DNA of 64,000 nt. Source: Halomonas sp. Bachu 37 (GTDB taxonomy: Bacteria; Pseudomonadota; Gammaproteobacteria; Pseudomonadales; Halomonadaceae). The stretch is taken from positions 930,001-994,000 of the forward strand of contig NZ_CP137552.1 in assembly GCF_039691755.1 (NCBI RefSeq), given 5' to 3'. Of this stretch, positions 15,968 to 26,920 are shown piece after piece. The notes under the pieces are model-generated. The model ran no database searches, was not told the origin of the DNA, and saw only the letters and a program-made list of their open reading frames with translations. Position 1 is the stretch's first letter. Every line of letters begins with the position of its first letter. The translations under genes and the position numbers were made by a program.

Positions 15968-16333
15968 TCAATCGCCACCCATGCTGGGCAGCCCAATGGC
16001 ACACAGCGCCCGCAGGTCACGGGCACCATATTCATAGTGAGCCACGCCCAGCCGGTGCCAGCCGTCGTCGAGCAATAGCTTGCCCTCGTACAGAAAGCAC
16101 AGCAGCGGTGACTCCTGAAGCGCGGGCGCTATGCCGCCGGCGTCCTTCACCCAGTCGTGAACGGACTGGTAGCGCAGCGTATTATCCCGGTGATCACTCG
16201 GCAGCGCGGAAAGAAACGACGAGCGATCAACAGCCAGCTCAAAGGCTTCGATGGGCACCAGACACTCACGCCACTCCAGCTCCAGATCCTCAGGCTCAAA
16301 TACCGCCGCGGCGTCATCGGAGCGTTTGAACAC
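15968..16333 (-). CDS. Hypothetical protein with DGWHR motif
   Basis: The start is a GTG at 16333 without a clear ribosome binding site. It is 27 bp downstream of the DUF3268 gene in the same frame after its stop. The 121-residue product ends in LLCFLYEGKLLLDDGWHRLGVAHYEYG. The DG-x-HR pattern after a short strand is reminiscent of ParB/Srx-fold proteins, where a similar motif binds nucleotide. That is a guess based on one motif. A relic of a second copy is found at 10852-10925. Confidence 0.55.
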   Translation of the reverse strand: MFKRSDDAAAVFEPEDLELEWRECLVPIEAFELAVDRSSFLSALPSDHRDNTLRYQSVHDWVKDAGGIAPALQESPLLCFLYEGKLLLDDGWHRLGVAHYEYGARDLRALCAIGLPSMGGD

Positions 16334-16360
16334 ATTCGCAACGGGGGTGCCGGCCTCGAA

Positions 16361-16837
16361 CTATACCGGTGTACGCGCAACCGGGTCCGGCGCCGGGTTG
16401 AAGTAGGCGATGTAGAGCTCGCGTGCGACCTTGCCTGCCTTCTCGCACATCTCGCTATCGAACCAGCCGAAGTGGCATTCGCTGACCGGGATACCCAGCC
16501 GATCAGCCAGCGCCTGATAGGCCTCGCGGCGCGTCATCCTACCGGTTTCGTACAGGGGCGTGAAACGGGCCTTGCTGTGCTTGCGGGCTTCGCGAATGGC
16601 ATCGGTGACCAGAGTGCCCAGCGGGATGTCGGTTTTCGGATGTATACCGACCCGGGCCTCGCAACCGGTACATAGGTAGAACCAAGGCCAGGAGCCGTAG
16701 TCCTGACCGTAGACCTCACGGTGCGACGCAACGTCTACCGGGGATTGGCAATGCGGACAGACCACCGGTGGTGGCAACGGATCAGTGACGCGGGAAATCG
16801 CCCTGGGGCATGGAGATTGCGGAGTAATGTCGGACAT
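16361..16837 (-). CDS. DUF3268-type zinc-finger protein
   Basis: The 158-residue protein has an N-terminal zinc finger CPHCQSPV (27-34) paired with CTGCEARVG (56-64), with YGSWPWFYLC between. It continues with the family signature GTLVTDAIREARKHSKARFTPLY and a C-terminal part ALADRLGIPVSECHFGWFDSEMCEKAGKV. This layout fits DUF3268 (zinc-finger-containing domain), a family common on phages and integrative elements and usually of unknown role. It is the first gene of a run of minus-strand genes down to 15443. Confidence 0.8.
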   Translation of the reverse strand: MSDITPQSPCPRAISRVTDPLPPPVVCPHCQSPVDVASHREVYGQDYGSWPWFYLCTGCEARVGIHPKTDIPLGTLVTDAIREARKHSKARFTPLYETGRMTRREAYQALADRLGIPVSECHFGWFDSEMCEKAGKVARELYIAYFNPAPDPVARTPV

Positions 16838-16922
16838 TTTTGTGTCTCGTTATTCGTTATAGAGCGATGCTAGCACTAAAGTATCGAGATAAAAGAGCGC
16901 TAATACAGGCTGAAAGCGGGCT

Positions 16923-16950
16923 ACAAACCCCCACGCAGTGAGGGTTTTTG
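16923..16950. terminator. Terminator-like hairpin
   Basis: AAACCCCCAC and GTGAGGGTTTTT form an imperfect stem around GCA, with a T-run on the plus strand. It lies between the DUF3268 gene and the RCC1 fragment. Its owner is unclear. Confidence 0.4.
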
Positions 16951-16955
16951 GACGA

Positions 16956-17154
16956 TCACTGTCCGGGCCGGACAGCGGTAGGCATGAGGCGCTGATCTAT
17001 GCGCCCATCACCTAACTTGCCTGAACCATTCCTGCCCCAGAGCCAGGCCTGGCCATGCGCGGCTCCAGCGGTGTGGTATGCGCCAGCGCCCATGACTGGC
17101 ACCCCATCATTGAGACCCTCCACCTTCACTGGCGCATGCCTATTCACGGTAGTG
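16956..17154 (-). pseudogene. RCC1-repeat fragment
   Basis: The minus strand encodes VMGAGAYHTAGAAHGQAWLWG followed by RNGSGKLGDGRIDQRLMPTAV, one clear RCC1-type beta-propeller blade plus the start of another. The 5' side is cut by the IS3 fragment at about 17150. RCC1 proteins need about seven blades, so this is the tail of a destroyed gene. Confidence 0.65.
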
Positions 17155-17570
17155 CCGTCATCTCGTCTCGGTAGGTGCGGTTGAAACGTTCGACATAGGA
17201 GTTCTGGGTCGGTGTTCCGGGCTTGATAAATTCCAGCATGATGCCCTGTTCTTCAGCCCAGCTCGCAAGCGCGAGAGAGATGAACTCCGGGCCGTTATCC
17301 ATCCGTAGCTTTGTGGGATAGCCGCGCCAAGTGCTGATGCGTTCCAGTACACGGATCAACCGCGGCGCTGGCAGGTTCAGGTCAATCTCGATGGCTTCCC
17401 GGTTAAAGTCATCCACCACATTGAAGGTCCGGAACCGACGGGCGCAGAACAGGCTGTCGCTCATAAAGTCGATAGACCAGCAACGGTTAGCCGATGCCGG
17501 CACGGCCAAGGGCTCGGGGTTGCGGCTCGGTAGTCGCCTCTTTCTCCGCCCGTTTGCGCTAGTGTAAGCC
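17147..17570 (-). mobile_element. IS3-family orfB (DDE transposase) fragment
   Basis: The frame reads RNPEPLAVPASANRCWSIDF, DFNREAIEIDLNLP, LRMDNGPEFISLALASWA and NSYVERFNRTYRDEM. It contains the three acidic catalytic positions of an IS407-type IS3 transposase (D in WSIDF, D in MDNGPEF, E in YVERFN). The N-terminal part before RRKRRLPSRN and the C-terminal end after YRDE are missing. It is truncated on both sides and inactive. Confidence 0.85.
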
Positions 17571-17851
17571 GGAGAACTCTAATTGCGAATGCCGCTATTT
17601 TAGGGGAGGGTTACAATGGTTTGTCCTTTATCAATATGGAATGTGGTTATTCCAGTTCTAATCGTATGGCTTCGGATAGGCATAACAAAATGCGCAGCGC
17701 ACGCACACAAACAACATGGTTTAAGGTTGAGTGGTACATAGCATGTCCTATGATGGCGCTCTAATTCGTAAATTTGATTAATTTGCCAAGCTTGCTGGTC
17801 GTAACCTTCATGCTACCGTACTTGTGTCTATTTTAATAAGGATAGGTAGCA

Positions 17852-19207
17852 ATGAAAAAGAAAAATGAGAAGCTAACTACCAAGAATCTTGAAAAGCTTT
17901 CAAAGTTATTGAAACGCGGAGAAGAAGCTTGGGACCTTGATATTTCTGGATATCATGTGCGCGCTGGTAGCCGTGGGCTGGCGCTTCGCTTTTCATACTA
18001 TAATGAGATTGGTAAAAGGCGCGTTCTTTCGTTCGGCAGGTATGGAGAACTAACGGCAGCAGAAGCGCGTGAGTTTGCACGTGAATCCGCAGCGCTTGTC
18101 GCCAGGGGAGGAGATCCGCGTCAATTGATTGAAAACTCCAAAGCGGAGGTTAGGCGAAACGAAGAAAGTACAGTAGGAGCATACCTGCAATCCGCTTATC
18201 ATTATCATCAGTCACGTATGCAAGATGGTAAGGGGACTTTGGGTCGAATCCGTAGGGATTTTACTTGCTGGATGGATCGCCCCATGGCGTCGCTGACTCG
18301 GTTCGATGTGGAAGAATGGCAGACATATCAAGAAAAGCTAGATGATAAAAAGGAGCAGGCTAGAATTGAAGCTATCTCTAAAGGTGAGGAACCTAAAAAG
18401 GGGAAGAGGTCTTTTAAAACGCTGAAAAAGTCTTATGATTCGATTCATGCTATGCTTGAGCATGCTGCCTCCCGCAGCATAATCGAAAACAATCCGCTGA
18501 AAGGTGTCAAGCTTCAGCCCTACTCGCTTCCTGATACTGAGGAGAGGGTTACTGAATCGCGTAGGCATCTAAGAGGTGATGAAACTGAACGGCTATTTAA
18601 AGGCTTGCAATTATATAACGAAAAATTAAAAAAAGAACGTAGGAATAGTAGAGCGCATGGTAAGAAGTATCTCCCTGATCTTGATCTGGTGAGGTTTTCT
18701 AGCCATCATGTGCCATTCATACTCTTTATGTATTATACAGGGTTTCGTCAAGGCGATATTTTTGAACTGCGCTGGGAGCATTTGGACTTTGAAAACCAAC
18801 TGATAAGGAAAGTCATTTCCAAAACAAAAAGGCATCACCCAGCTCCAATGGCGTTTCCTATGTCGTCAGAGCTCATGCGGGTGTTGGGTGACTGGTATGA
18901 TCAGCGTGGTGGTCCTGTTACCGGCCTGGTTTTCCCTTCCCCAGTGACTGGCAGGATGCTGACTAACAAGGCGATGGATAAATCTTGGGCTGCCGTTAAG
19001 GATTTAGGTGGCCTACCAAAAAGTCTGCATATGTATAGCTTGCGACATAACTTTGCTAGTCAATTAGTTATGTCAGGGGTTGATCTCCTGACTGTTTCTA
19101 AGTTGATGGCGCATACCAATATCGAAACTACGGTTAAGTATTACTCTCATCTTAATCCTGGTCATACAAGAAACGCCGTAGAAAAAATGGCAAAATTTTC
19201 CTCGTGA
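17852..19207 (+). CDS. Tyrosine recombinase / integrase
   Basis: This 451-residue phage-type integrase has an N-terminal DUF4102-like domain (ISGYHVRAGSRGLALRFSYYN, LSFGRYGELTAAEAREFA), a SAM-like core-binding domain (about 105-220) and a catalytic domain. The catalytic domain has YTGFRQGDIFELRW (first Arg), MYSLRHNFAS (second Arg at about 398, with Tyr where the box II His usually stands), LMAHTNIETTVKYYSHL (His about 421, Tyr about 430). The ribosome binding site is AAGGATAGGT. The gene is AT-richer than most neighbours. It probably mobilised at least part of the island. Confidence 0.9.
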   Translation: MKKKNEKLTTKNLEKLSKLLKRGEEAWDLDISGYHVRAGSRGLALRFSYYNEIGKRRVLSFGRYGELTAAEAREFARESAALVARGGDPRQLIENSKAEVRRNEESTVGAYLQSAYHYHQSRMQDGKGTLGRIRRDFTCWMDRPMASLTRFDVEEWQTYQEKLDDKKEQARIEAISKGEEPKKGKRSFKTLKKSYDSIHAMLEHAASRSIIENNPLKGVKLQPYSLPDTEERVTESRRHLRGDETERLFKGLQLYNEKLKKERRNSRAHGKKYLPDLDLVRFSSHHVPFILFMYYTGFRQGDIFELRWEHLDFENQLIRKVISKTKRHHPAPMAFPMSSELMRVLGDWYDQRGGPVTGLVFPSPVTGRMLTNKAMDKSWAAVKDLGGLPKSLHMYSLRHNFASQLVMSGVDLLTVSKLMAHTNIETTVKYYSHLNPGHTRNAVEKMAKFSS

Positions 19208-19524
19208 CTGCCTAGTTGCGCATTTACGCTTTTCGCCAACGATAAAATTATTCACTTACTTGAACTGATTGCGCCTGGCCAGTCATGGTTTTCTACAGTT
19301 ATAAAAGAAGGAATTTAAATAGGCTGGCCTCGACGTAGACCTATTGGTGGGGCTATCTTTCATACTTCATCCAGGTAATCGGCTTTGATTGGTTATGCCA
19401 AGAAGATGAGCGATGTCTATCAGATAATTTGGATTACGAGGTGAAGTTTTTTTGTGTATGGCTAAAATTTCATTAAAAATTAAATATTTATTGAGACCAT
19501 GGGGAACATGCCAATGAGAGAGAA
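19208..19524. other. AT-rich intergenic stretch
   Basis: No gene seen. The region between the integrase and the next insertion sequence is AT-rich and would be the usual place for an attachment site, but I cannot identify a core repeat. Confidence 0.5.
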
Positions 19525-19552
19525 TGTAATGACCCCCTGGTTTTTGCTCACC

Positions 19553-20368
19553 TCAAGCGACAAGTGCCGGGTGCGCTTTGGGTGCCACATAGCCCAGTGA
19601 CTGATGTGGCCGCTCTTCGTTGTAATACCGAATCCAGCGACCGATGACGGCTCTTGCCTGGCCTAATGACTCGAAGCGATGAAGTCAGATGCACTCTTCC
19701 TTCAATGAGCGGAAGAAGCGTTCCACGAGGCCATTTTGCTCTGGTGTGTACGGCGTCGTTAACTCCTGGCTCAGGCCATACGCCTTCACCGTCGCCGTGT
19801 AGTGCCGGCTGCTGAAAACGAGCCCGTTATCCGAGCGTAGCGCTAGAGGCTGATGTACCCGCCCCAGAGCGCCGAGTCGATGGATCAGGGCCTCTTCCAG
19901 GGCGGCTTCCGCCGTCTTGCTGCTGCCATTGTCCGATAATCGCCAACCAAGGATCTCCCGCGTGCAGCAGTCAATAATGACTGCCAGTCTGGCTCGACGA
20001 TCCTTGCCGCACCAGACATGAGTGAGATCCGTGGCCCAGCGCTCATCAGGCTGCGTGGTCACAGATGGCAAGCTCTTGGCACGAGGCCGAAACCCTTGGG
20101 GCCGCTTGCGCACCTGCCAGCCCTTGAACTGCAGGATGCGCTGTACGGGCTTGCGGTTCTCACCCAGCACACAGGCCAATCGTGGGTAACCATACGTGGG
20201 GAAGCGTTCCAGGGTCAGCTTTACCCGTGCTTACAGCGCTGTATTGATCATGCGCTGACGTCTCCTGGGCCGGTAATAAACGCTCCGTCTGGGGACGCTT
20301 AGCCAACGACAGAGGTTAGCTAGCGATACCGAATGGCCCTCGTTGGCCAATTCCGCCTGCAGCGACAT
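19553..20368 (-). pseudogene. IS3-family orfB transposase, two in-frame stops
   Basis: From ATG 20368 the frame reads LQAELANEGHSVSLANLCRW, then YYRPRRRQRMINTAL, a TAA at 20231-20233, ARVKLTLERFPTYGYPRLA, the rve core ([39 protein letters not shown]), a TGA at 19685-19687, and the C-terminus LHRFESLGQARAVIGRWIRYYNEERPHQSLGY. Catalytic D, D and E are in place, but two nonsense mutations prevent a full product. The TGA most likely replaces a Trp codon. Confidence 0.85.
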
Positions 20369-20679
20369 TACGAGTTGTCGTCCTCGTCGAGCAGGCGGCG
20401 CCACTTTTTTGATGCATAAATCTGCAGATGAGTTTCGCCCAGCGCCTCCCTGGTCTCGCGCAGTTCGGACTCGTACTGTTCACGGATATCCTTGGGGCGG
20501 GCCTTGAAGCCGTTCTCCATACTACGCTGGGCTTCCTCGATCCAGCCCTCGACTTCGGAAACCGTCAAGTCGTGCTGCCGGGCCACCTCAGCTACGATGG
20601 TCTTGCCTTTGAAAATATCCATGACTACGGCGGATTTGCGCTTGGCGGTACAGCGCTTGATTGATTGTTCTTCGCTCAT
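20368..20679 (-). CDS. IS3-family orfA, helix-turn-helix protein
   Basis: The ATG at 20679 follows GGAGGACAAA. The 103-residue protein has a helix-turn-helix (SAVVMDIFKGKTIVAEVARQHDLTVSEVEGWIEEA) followed by a charged coiled region (REQYESELRETREALGETHLQ), typical for orfA of this group. Its TAA overlaps the orfB ATG by one base. It is intact while orfB is broken. Confidence 0.85.
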   Translation of the reverse strand: MSEEQSIKRCTAKRKSAVVMDIFKGKTIVAEVARQHDLTVSEVEGWIEEAQRSMENGFKARPKDIREQYESELRETREALGETHLQIYASKKWRRLLDEDDNS

Positions 20680-20857
20680 TTTGTCCTCCTGGTTGCTGCA
20701 CGATAGCCTGTGCAACTTTGGAGGGGGTCACTTCAAGAATACTTCGTTATCGAGTTTCCACTTTGGGGCCGTTGAGGCCTACGGAGGCAAGCATCACTAT
20801 AATAAGTATAGGGATGCATGTGTAATATTTATAATTCCTGATTTTCCCCTGGCTAGT

Positions 20858-21166
20858 TTATATAGAATGACTGTTGTTTGAAGAAAACTTGATATGAACT
20901 GTACTATGCCCCGAAGGGCTGTCTTCAAGCCAACATAGGATGTCACTGAGGCGGTATCGTATCATGCGCCCTCGTCGGACGAATATTGGTGCTCGCCGGC
21001 CGCCAAGTAATCCGGTAACACGGCTTTTTCGGGCAGTAGCCGGTGAGAAGGTAATCAAGTGGGGAAATACGGCTTTTTCGGGCAGTTCAATGAGCTCTGA
21101 GCATACCCCTTGTTTGTATAGATGTAGTGAATTTTGCAAAATGGTTAAGTAGTCATCGTTTGGCAT
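20858..21166 (-). CDS. Small helix-turn-helix, excisionase/AlpA-like protein
   Basis: The 102-residue protein has FSPATARKSRVTGLLGGRRAPIFVRRGRMIRYRLSDILCWLED in its middle. The segment from RVTG through WLED follows the pattern of MerR-type HTH_17 excisionases and AlpA-like regulators. The N-terminus is hydrophilic and not recognised. It may be the directionality factor or a regulator of the integrase 1.6 kb away, from which an insertion sequence now separates it. Confidence 0.6.
   Translation of the reverse strand: MPNDDYLTILQNSLHLYKQGVCSELIELPEKAVFPHLITFSPATARKSRVTGLLGGRRAPIFVRRGRMIRYRLSDILCWLEDSPSGHSTVHIKFSSNNSHSI
21020..21086. repeat. 18-bp direct repeat inside the HTH gene
   Basis: ACGGCTTTTTCGGGCAGT occurs at 21020-21037 and 21069-21086, 49 bp apart. 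The spacing is not a multiple of three, so the repeats are read in different frames. A DNA-level role, such as a binding site, or a slippage origin is more likely than a protein repeat. Confidence 0.75.
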
Positions 21167-21522
21167 GTCGGGATTATCTTGGCTTAATTTTCGGACATCA
21201 TAGTGCCTTTTTTGTGTGCTAGGAGCTTTGAAATTAAAGAAATTGGGCGTTTAGACGAAGATGTAACAGATAAATTTTTTTGAGATTGGAATCGGATTGC
21301 TACTATCAGATACTGTTAATAACGGTATGGTGATCTTGCCCAGCAGCAATGGCTATCCTGATAAGACACTTATCGAGACGCGGGGTCCATGGCAAGGCAA
21401 ACTCTTCGGTGAAAGAGGCACGTGCCGTTATATCGAGACCTAACAAGATGTGATCCTCACATGATGGTGTCTGCATCAATGCAGCCGCCCGAGAACTCGA
21501 TATTCGTCTTCTCCAGACTAGA
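21167..21522. other. Gene-free stretch next to IS630 relic
   Basis: No convincing gene. The right half may be part of the IS630-like element beyond its transposase; no clean end could be found. Confidence 0.4.
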
Positions 21523-22386
21523 TCAGCAACTACACATCTGGAACCGACCGAGATACAGGCCGGCCAGAGCTGGGGAATTACCACCACCGGGCTCTGTAGG
21601 CTTACCGATCTCACCCATTAGTTTCAAATGAACGGGAGAAGCTTTCATCAGTTTCCTGACATGATCATGACGTCGCTTTATCCACGATGTCGTGCGTTTA
21701 AGCCATTGCCCCAAGCCCAGCGCATCCTTGAACGTCAAGGTCGCCCGTTTGCGTTTTATCCAGCTCCATAAGGACTCCGTTGGATTCAGCACAGGCACAT
21801 AAGGCGGCAGCGGCTCCAGACTCAGGCGTGCCTGAACGTCCGGTTGGCGCAGCCACTCACGAACCTCTCGGCAGCGATGAACCGGGGCGTTGTCCCAGAT
21901 GATTCGCAGCTTGCCGCGCCAGTACCGGAGCAGTGTTTTCAGGAAGGTAACGATGGTAGCCCCGGTAACGGTTCCCGGCGCCCAACTGAAATAGGATCGT
22001 CCCTGAAGTGACACGGCACCAATCACCATGTGGAGAGGCGATTGCCCCCGCTTCCCTTTGACAACTGGGGTCCTGCCCACGGAGAAAATGTCTCCCGGTG
22101 ATGCGAGCAGAGGTGGAAGCTCGACTCATCCACGAAGATCAGGGTTTCTTCCTGTCTCCGGGCCTGTTTTTAATTCCGGCCAGATCACGTCTCGCCAGTG
22201 TTCGGTAGCGGCTTCGTCGCGGCAGATATCCTGTCGTCTGGGCTTCTGCCAGGACCATCCACACTGCTTCAGGAGCCGCCCCATGTGTGTCTGGCTATAC
22301 CGAACGTCCGTCAGCCGAGCGACCGAGTCGACAATACGCTGTATCGTCCAGCGCTGATCCTCATAGCCAAAGGAGTTATCGTCAAA
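21523..22386 (-). pseudogene. IS630-family transposase, frameshifted
   Basis: Pieces in three frames make one transposase: YEDQRWTIQRIVDSVARLTDVR, HMGRLLKQCGWSWQKPRRQD, HWRDVIWPELK; then EETLIFVDESSFHL; then GRTPVVKGKRGQSPLHMVIG, LRIIWDNAPVHRCREVREWL and LPPYVPVLNPTESLWSWIKR. The DDE residues are in VDES, WDNAPVH and NPTESLW. At least two frameshifts (near 22165 and 22080) and a changed C-terminus after GEIGKPTEPGGG make it inactive. The 5' end abuts an IS256 fragment. Confidence 0.85.
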
Positions 22387-22876
22387 TCTGGTGGATGGCG
22401 GTCAGGCCGCATTCCTGTCTGACTGATCAGTTACCTGCTCTCCGTCCTGGAACTTGACGTTGCTGACGACCAACTCCAGCTTCTGGAAGTGCTTGATGCG
22501 TCTCCAACGTTTCTGGGCGCTCTGGAGCAGCTTGAAGACCTTCGCCAGGGTCGTCGCCCGGGAACCGCAGTTTCGGCTGCGCTTAGTCCGTAGCCGGACC
22601 GTGGCGAAGGTCGACTCAATCGGGTTGGTGGGTACGGATATGCAGCCAATACTCTGCCGGATAGTCGTAGAACGCCGGCAACTCGTCCCGATTCTTGGCC
22701 AGACACTCCATCGCCTTGGGGTACTTGGCCTCGAAGCGCTTCAGCGTACGTTCAAGGCCTTGTGCGCCTCTTCGCATGTCTCGGCCAGCCAGATGTCATG
22801 GAGTTGGCTGACAGTCCCTTGGACTAGTCACCCAGCAGCGCCGCCAGAGCCTCCTGGTAGTCGTCGATGGATGCGA
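22387..22876 (-). mobile_element. IS256-family fragment with internal deletion
   Basis: The stretch 22400-22830 is nearly the same as the C-terminal coding part and left end of the intact IS256 at 26921-28286. The sequence then jumps to [12 protein letters not shown], which in the intact copy lies about 0.5 kb further upstream. So the copy lost the central part of its transposase. It cuts into the IS630 remnant on the left. Confidence 0.8.
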
Positions 22877-23244
22877 CGTAAGCCGGTGCTCGCAAAATGC
22901 GCCACGGATGAGCCGGATGGCTCCCCGCCAGGTCATCGCGCCAGAGGCGTGTACGTGGCGATGTGCACCACTTCGAAGTTGTCCTAGCCCTCGCGATCCA
23001 GGATGGCCTGGCCTGCTCCATAGAGATGCGGCTCGGCCACATAGAGCCAGTGCTGGGTCTTTGGCTTCTACGGCAGCACGAATACCGATGCGTTATGCCG
23101 GGCCTGCGCCGAAGAAAACGTCCTCTGCAAACACTGCGGAGGCGATCTAGAGATGCGGGTCAGACGTACCCACTGGCCAGTGCCCAAGACTTGATGTGTC
23201 GCGGGACGCCCATACCCGATCAACCTATATCGCGCTTGTCTGAG
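22877..23244. other. Decayed stretch, no gene
   Basis: Coding-like pieces on the minus strand (AEPHLYGAGQAILDREG, stop, DNFEVVHIATYTPLAR, stop) suggest a destroyed gene next to the IS256 fragment. I cannot identify it. Confidence 0.4.
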
Positions 23245-23958
23245 TTATCTCAGTTGCTTGACATGAAATATATCGAGGCCCTGATCTGTCTCCCATAGTT
23301 CCGCCAAGTACTGAGCCCTATCCCCACGGCGTCGAATCATTTTTAATCGATTCTCATAATCGCTAACGCCGGCTGCCCAGTCTGTCAGCTCAGATACGAC
23401 GGAATACCTGACATGCAGGATGGGGACGTTATAGCGATTGGTCGATGCCTCTATCTCCAAAATGTTTTCCACCACCGGAACGATATAACGGAAGTAGTTC
23501 ATGGCATTCGACTCATCTACGAAGACTTTCTCCCTGCCAAACGAAGTGAGCTCGTAGTGATACACATAGGGAGACTTTTCGGTCTGCTTCACAAGGCCCT
23601 TCTCAACGGCAATTCCCATATAGGGGCTGGAAGAACAGCGGCGCTCGATTCGCTGATACTCTGCGGAACCCAGAACAGTATCGCGACCCTCATCGGACCT
23701 CGGCGGTGCTTGTTTGCAGATAATGCCCTCGTCACTCGCAAGTTGGTCACTCCGTATCGACAGGGCTAACTGCTGCGAAGGCTTGGGCTCTAGTTTGGTG
23801 AAGTAGGTATTGATCGCCTCGATAACGTGTTGCTCATCGTACGGCTCAGACGCGACCCCAGGGGAGCTGAACACAATGCAGAAGCCAAGAGCCAAGCCAA
23901 GGGCAAGGGAGAATTGACCGGCATGGCCCGAGGGGCGTTTTTGCTGACAAGTATCCAT
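23245..23958 (-). CDS. Exported protein of unknown function, 237 aa
   Basis: The N-terminus has a basic start, a hydrophobic core (FSLALGLALGFCIVFSSPG) and a likely signal peptidase site after GVA-SEP, so the protein is periplasmic or secreted. The mature part has EQHVIEAINTYFTKLEP, IICKQAPP, RRCSSSPYMGIAVEKGLV and a strand-rich C-terminal half (YHYELTSFGREKVFVDES, ILHVRYSVVSELTDWA). The GIAVEKGLVKQ segment looks like a winged-helix-type wing but this is uncertain. It lies 41 bp downstream of an interrupted lipoprotein gene and was probably co-transcribed. Confidence 0.7.
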   Translation of the reverse strand: MDTCQQKRPSGHAGQFSLALGLALGFCIVFSSPGVASEPYDEQHVIEAINTYFTKLEPKPSQQLALSIRSDQLASDEGIICKQAPPRSDEGRDTVLGSAEYQRIERRCSSSPYMGIAVEKGLVKQTEKSPYVYHYELTSFGREKVFVDESNAMNYFRYIVPVVENILEIEASTNRYNVPILHVRYSVVSELTDWAAGVSDYENRLKMIRRRGDRAQYLAELWETDQGLDIFHVKQLR

Positions 23959-25331
23959 AAGTCACACACTCTAAATGAGTCGAAGAAGACGAATAAGGTT
24001 CACCAGGTGTTGACCCACTTTCCGTTCGTGTACAGCATCATTACATGCACTTCTTTTCGGTCATGTTGCGACGTATCATGGTAGGGCTTGGCCCACTCAT
24101 AAGGCTGACCCAATAAGGCCACTGACGTTCCGTAGGCGGGGAGACCAACAGGATTCAGCTCTACCACTGCCTGACTTAGTGAATCCATATCGATGGCATA
24201 TGTGCCGATGGACAGAACCCCATTTCCAGACAATTGGGAGCTTAAATCTTCCTCAATGGCATAGTGCACCTCGCCTGCCCTGGGAACGCTACGCGTCACA
24301 TGGCCATTATCCACCATGCGTTCCAGCTGTTCGATAATGGTGTTGTTGCAGTCGTACTCCAGCGTTGTTTCCCGCCCCATCAGATCGGTATCATAGCCAG
24401 CAGAACATACTCTTTTGCCCGCGTCCTGAAGCGGCGTTCGGAAAGTCATGTTGGCCAGCCGATTCGCATCTGCTAACACGACGGAAAGCTCGTCCGCGCT
24501 AGGCGGGTCAGGCTTTTGTACTTTGCTGTTGAGTCTCGCAATACTGGCTTCGCCCAATTCCTCAAAGTCCGTGGCGGTCAGATTGCCGATGCCGTTGACC
24601 TCTGATAATTTCCACTCGGCCATATTAGGCGCCGGGGTCCAGCCATCATCCGTTCGCAGAAACGGCACTTCGGACGTGTACGATTCCAGGGCAAGGTTAA
24701 TCCAGAAAGTCGATGCCTGATCTAGATCAAACAGGCTCCCTCCACCGGCTGCAACCGCCACAGTGTGAAAGGCAGATTGCATGAACGTGTTCGAAAATGG
24801 CTGAGACGCTGGATTGCGACCGGCATCGTGAATGTGCTCGGACATTAGAGCCGACCAGCCGCGAATGGCTTGGACATCGGCGTCGTCTAACCAAGGCGCA
24901 AACTCCGCCTTGAAACTAACCGTCGCCACTGTTTTCCCAGACTGGCTCTGTTCGGTGGGCTCCGTAAAGCCGACAATATCATCCACCGTCAAGCTACCTA
25001 TTACGATGGTAATGTTTCCTTCCATGTCTTCTCTGATAAAGTCATTGCTGTCTTCTATCACAGAATATACCAACATGAGATCTTCGGTATCACTGCGTTT
25101 TAGCCTTCCCTTGTTCGCGAGGGTCTGGAGAATGGCATAGTCATGACTGGGCTCCCTTGCATTAATGATCAGCTCATTGGCTCTCATTTGGGTGCTATGC
25201 AGAGGAAGTGCCAGGGTGAAATTCTCCTGGGCGTCTTCTTGAATGAAGTCGCTCAAGGACTCTTGCAGCATGGATTCATTGGGTCCGTCATCACCACATG
25301 CGGCAAGCATCAATATGTAGTGGCACAGTGA

Positions 25332-26563
<1,232 letters not shown>

Positions 26564-26614
26564 CCACTACAATATCCAGGGAAGCATCCATAGTCGGGGA
26601 AGTCGCTTGACCAT

Positions 26615-26920
26615 AATAGCTCCGATGTTGCTCTGATCACGTTAGATTATTTTAAGAGACTATGGCGCAACTCAAGGAGGACAACAAGCAACATATTGCA
26701 CCGTGAGAGTGATCGGTTGAAGCTGATGTGAGAATTTGCCTTAATTTCATCATTTTATTATTTTATTGCACTTAGTTTCCTGAAAAAAATAACACAATAC
26801 ATAGAACACATTATTAAATGTATGCTCAAAAGGACTTGGGCGCTTAAGGAGTAACTCTATTCTAAAGAAATGGTTTGCAAGCCATCAAGTACCTAGATTC
26901 TGTATTGTACGAGCAATGTA
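26615..26920. other. AT-rich intergenic stretch
   Basis: No gene seen. It precedes the interrupted lipoprotein gene and probably holds that operon's promoter, but I cannot place it. Confidence 0.4.

Larger units (their letters stand above)
19525..20735 (-). mobile_element. Complete IS3-family insertion sequence, transposase dead
   Basis: The ends are inverted: TGTAATGACCCCCT on the left (19525-19538) and TGAAGTGACCCCCT on the complement of the right (20735-20722). The 1211-bp element is flanked by a 4-bp direct repeat AGAA (19521-19524 and 20736-20739), which marks the target duplication. It encodes orfA and orfB on the minus strand with a TAATG overlap; orfB has two nonsense codons. Confidence 0.88.
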
